Shown: piece after piece, positions 29,745 through 30,237 of the stretch | Position numbering within the stretch: position 1 is the first letter of the stretch | How the letters are laid out: every line of letters starts with the position of its first letter | Assembly (NCBI GenBank): GCA_937900125.1 | Contig: CALCEK010000166.1 | Location: 1 to 30,237 of the forward strand | Direction: 5' to 3' | DNA from: an uncultured Treponema sp. | GTDB lineage: Bacteria; Spirochaetota; Spirochaetia; Treponematales; Treponemataceae | Length of the DNA stretch: 30,237 bases | Program-made: the position numbers and the translations under genes | Notes under the pieces: generated by a model | What the model was told of the DNA's origin: nothing | Seen by the model: the letters and a program-made list of their open reading frames with translations, nothing else | The model's database searches: none

Positions 29745-29801
29745 TGTCATTTTGAGCAACGCAAAGAATCTGTAGATATTTCGCTGTCGCTCAATATGAC
29801 A
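29745..29801. repeat. Dispersed palindromic repeat, copy 3 (most complete)
   Basis: TGTCATTTTGAGC (29745-29757) and GCTCAATATGACA (29789-29801) are 13-nt inverted arms with one mismatch around the core GCAAAGAATCTGTAGATATT. Two other copies occur in the window, at 1244 and 20559. The stretch 29617-29744 before it holds nothing recognisable. Confidence 0.8.
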
Positions 29802-29855
29802 AAGCAAGGTAAAGTATACATTTTGTAACATTTTCCAAGATTATTCTATAAAACA

Positions 29856-29925
29856 CGGCATGAAAAAAATGCCGCCGTCAAGCGCGCATTTTTCGCCAAC
29901 ATCGCTACGCTCGTTGGCGAAAAAT
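29856..29925. other. Two adjacent hairpins upstream of the insertion element
   Basis: CGGCAT and ATGCCG (29856-29874) form a 6-bp stem. ATTTTTCGCCAAC (29888-29900) pairs with GTTGGCGAAAAAT (29913-29925) as a perfect 13-bp stem with a 12-nt loop. No gene ends close by; they may be terminators or repeat debris. Confidence 0.55.
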
Positions 29926-29990
29926 TCAAATCTGTATACGCAGACGCAAACTAATGCAATTGCGGCAAAGATATTTTATATAGGCTCTAT

Positions 29991-30019
29991 TTGCACAATT
30001 TAATGAAATCAGCTAAAAT
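29991..30019 (+). promoter_or_regulatory. Candidate transposase promoter
   Basis: TTGCAC (29991-29996) and TAAAAT (30014-30019), spaced 17 nt, lie 19 nt before the transposase ATG, with AGGAG between them and the start. Confidence 0.5.
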
Positions 30020-30038
30020 TCTATCATAGGAGTGAAAA

Positions 30039-30237
30039 ATGACCGCAAAAGAGATAGCAGACGAGCTGAAAAAACTCACAAAAGAAGAACTGAACGAAAT
30101 CATAGCTTTATTTGGCGGGTCTGAGATTTACCAGGAAGAAACAAAAGAAGAATTTATGATGAAAAAGCGGTTCGCTGACGGCATTTTCTGCCCGCACTGC
30201 CTCTCTCGTCACGCCATAAAGAACGGACACAGACCTA
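30039..30237 (+). CDS. IS1595-type transposase, N-terminal part
   Basis: The first 66 codons are present; the rest lies beyond the window. After a helical start (MTAKEIADELKKLTKEELNE) comes a zinc ribbon half-site, GIFCPHCLSRHAIKNGHRP, typical of the transposase zinc-ribbon domain in IS1595/ISXO2-type elements, which is followed by a DDE nuclease in complete copies. AGGAG is 8 nt upstream of the ATG. Whether the element is intact cannot be seen. Related zinc-ribbon transposase families are possible alternatives. Confidence 0.75.
   Translation, partial: MTAKEIADELKKLTKEELNEIIALFGGSEIYQEETKEEFMMKKRFADGIFCPHCLSRHAIKNGHRP

Larger units (their letters stand above)
29983..30237 (+). mobile_element. 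Left end of an IS1595-like insertion sequence
   Basis: A transposase of zinc-ribbon type begins at 30039 and continues past the window. GGCTCTATTTGCACAATT at 29983 is where I would place the left inverted repeat, but the right end is outside the window, so this boundary is a guess. The eight bases before it, TTTATATA, would be the target duplication if the boundary is right. Confidence 0.5.

Noticed and set aside
1..30237. CRISPR arrays, rRNA genes, complete tRNA genes
   Set aside because: No regularly spaced repeats and no rRNA or full cloverleaf were found on reading both strands.

Overview
The window looks like chromosome of a Treponema-type spirochaete. This is an inference from protein character, with no marker gene present. 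The DNA is low to moderate in G+C. Relaxed lipoboxes, a TGS-less ThrS, LipO-type sugar binding proteins with LplB/YtcP-type permeases, an EAL protein, a degenerate HD-GYP-like protein and flagellar-motor-derived proteins all fit. A poly-G tract inside a promoter recalls T. pallidum.

Layout. 1-3.4 kb: 5' end of thrS (minus), an AT-rich NYN-domain gene, a lipoprotein gene whose consensus promoter carries a G10 tract in its spacer, and a radical SAM/SPASM gene (minus). 3.4-4.1 kb: a possible Cys-rich precursor peptide just upstream of the radical SAM gene, a zinc-ribbon membrane protein, and a 43-nt tRNA-like remnant. 4.2-11 kb: minus-strand housekeeping and signalling genes (solute-binding-like protein, CrtI-like oxidoreductase, EAL phosphodiesterase, purD, yfbR). 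11-20.6 kb: plus-strand genes, namely a degenerate HD-GYP-like protein, then glmS-glnA-ANTAR regulator-pyrK/pyrD fusion as one tight run, then an RlmL-like methyltransferase, a TetR regulator and a PrsW-like protease. 20.7-25.3 kb: an AraC regulator divergent from a sugar ABC importer (binding protein plus two permeases, no ATPase). 25.3-26.7 kb: decayed remnants. 26.75-29.6 kb: a G+C-richer four-gene operon. 29.7-30.2 kb: a dispersed repeat, hairpins and the left end of an IS1595-like element.

The most remarkable part is the four-gene operon at 26750-29616. Two tandem paralogues look like MotA reduced to its cytoplasmic segments with all membrane helices lost. They are followed by a Sel1-like protein and by a FliG-like protein that carries two copies of the FliG C-terminal torque region and no FliF-binding N-terminal domain. 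Residues equivalent to the MotA-FliG electrostatic contacts are kept in the first MotA-like protein and in the second FliG repeat. This looks like a stator/rotor interface rebuilt as a soluble complex. I know of no description of such a system.

Other signals: several genes without a clear Shine-Dalgarno have a -35/-10 pair whose -10 ends only 6-8 nt before the start codon, suggesting leaderless transcripts; two such promoters overlap at their -35 boxes between yfbR and the HD-GYP-like gene. The glmS-glnA-ANTAR-pyrKD run links amino-sugar, nitrogen and pyrimidine metabolism, all of which use glutamine.
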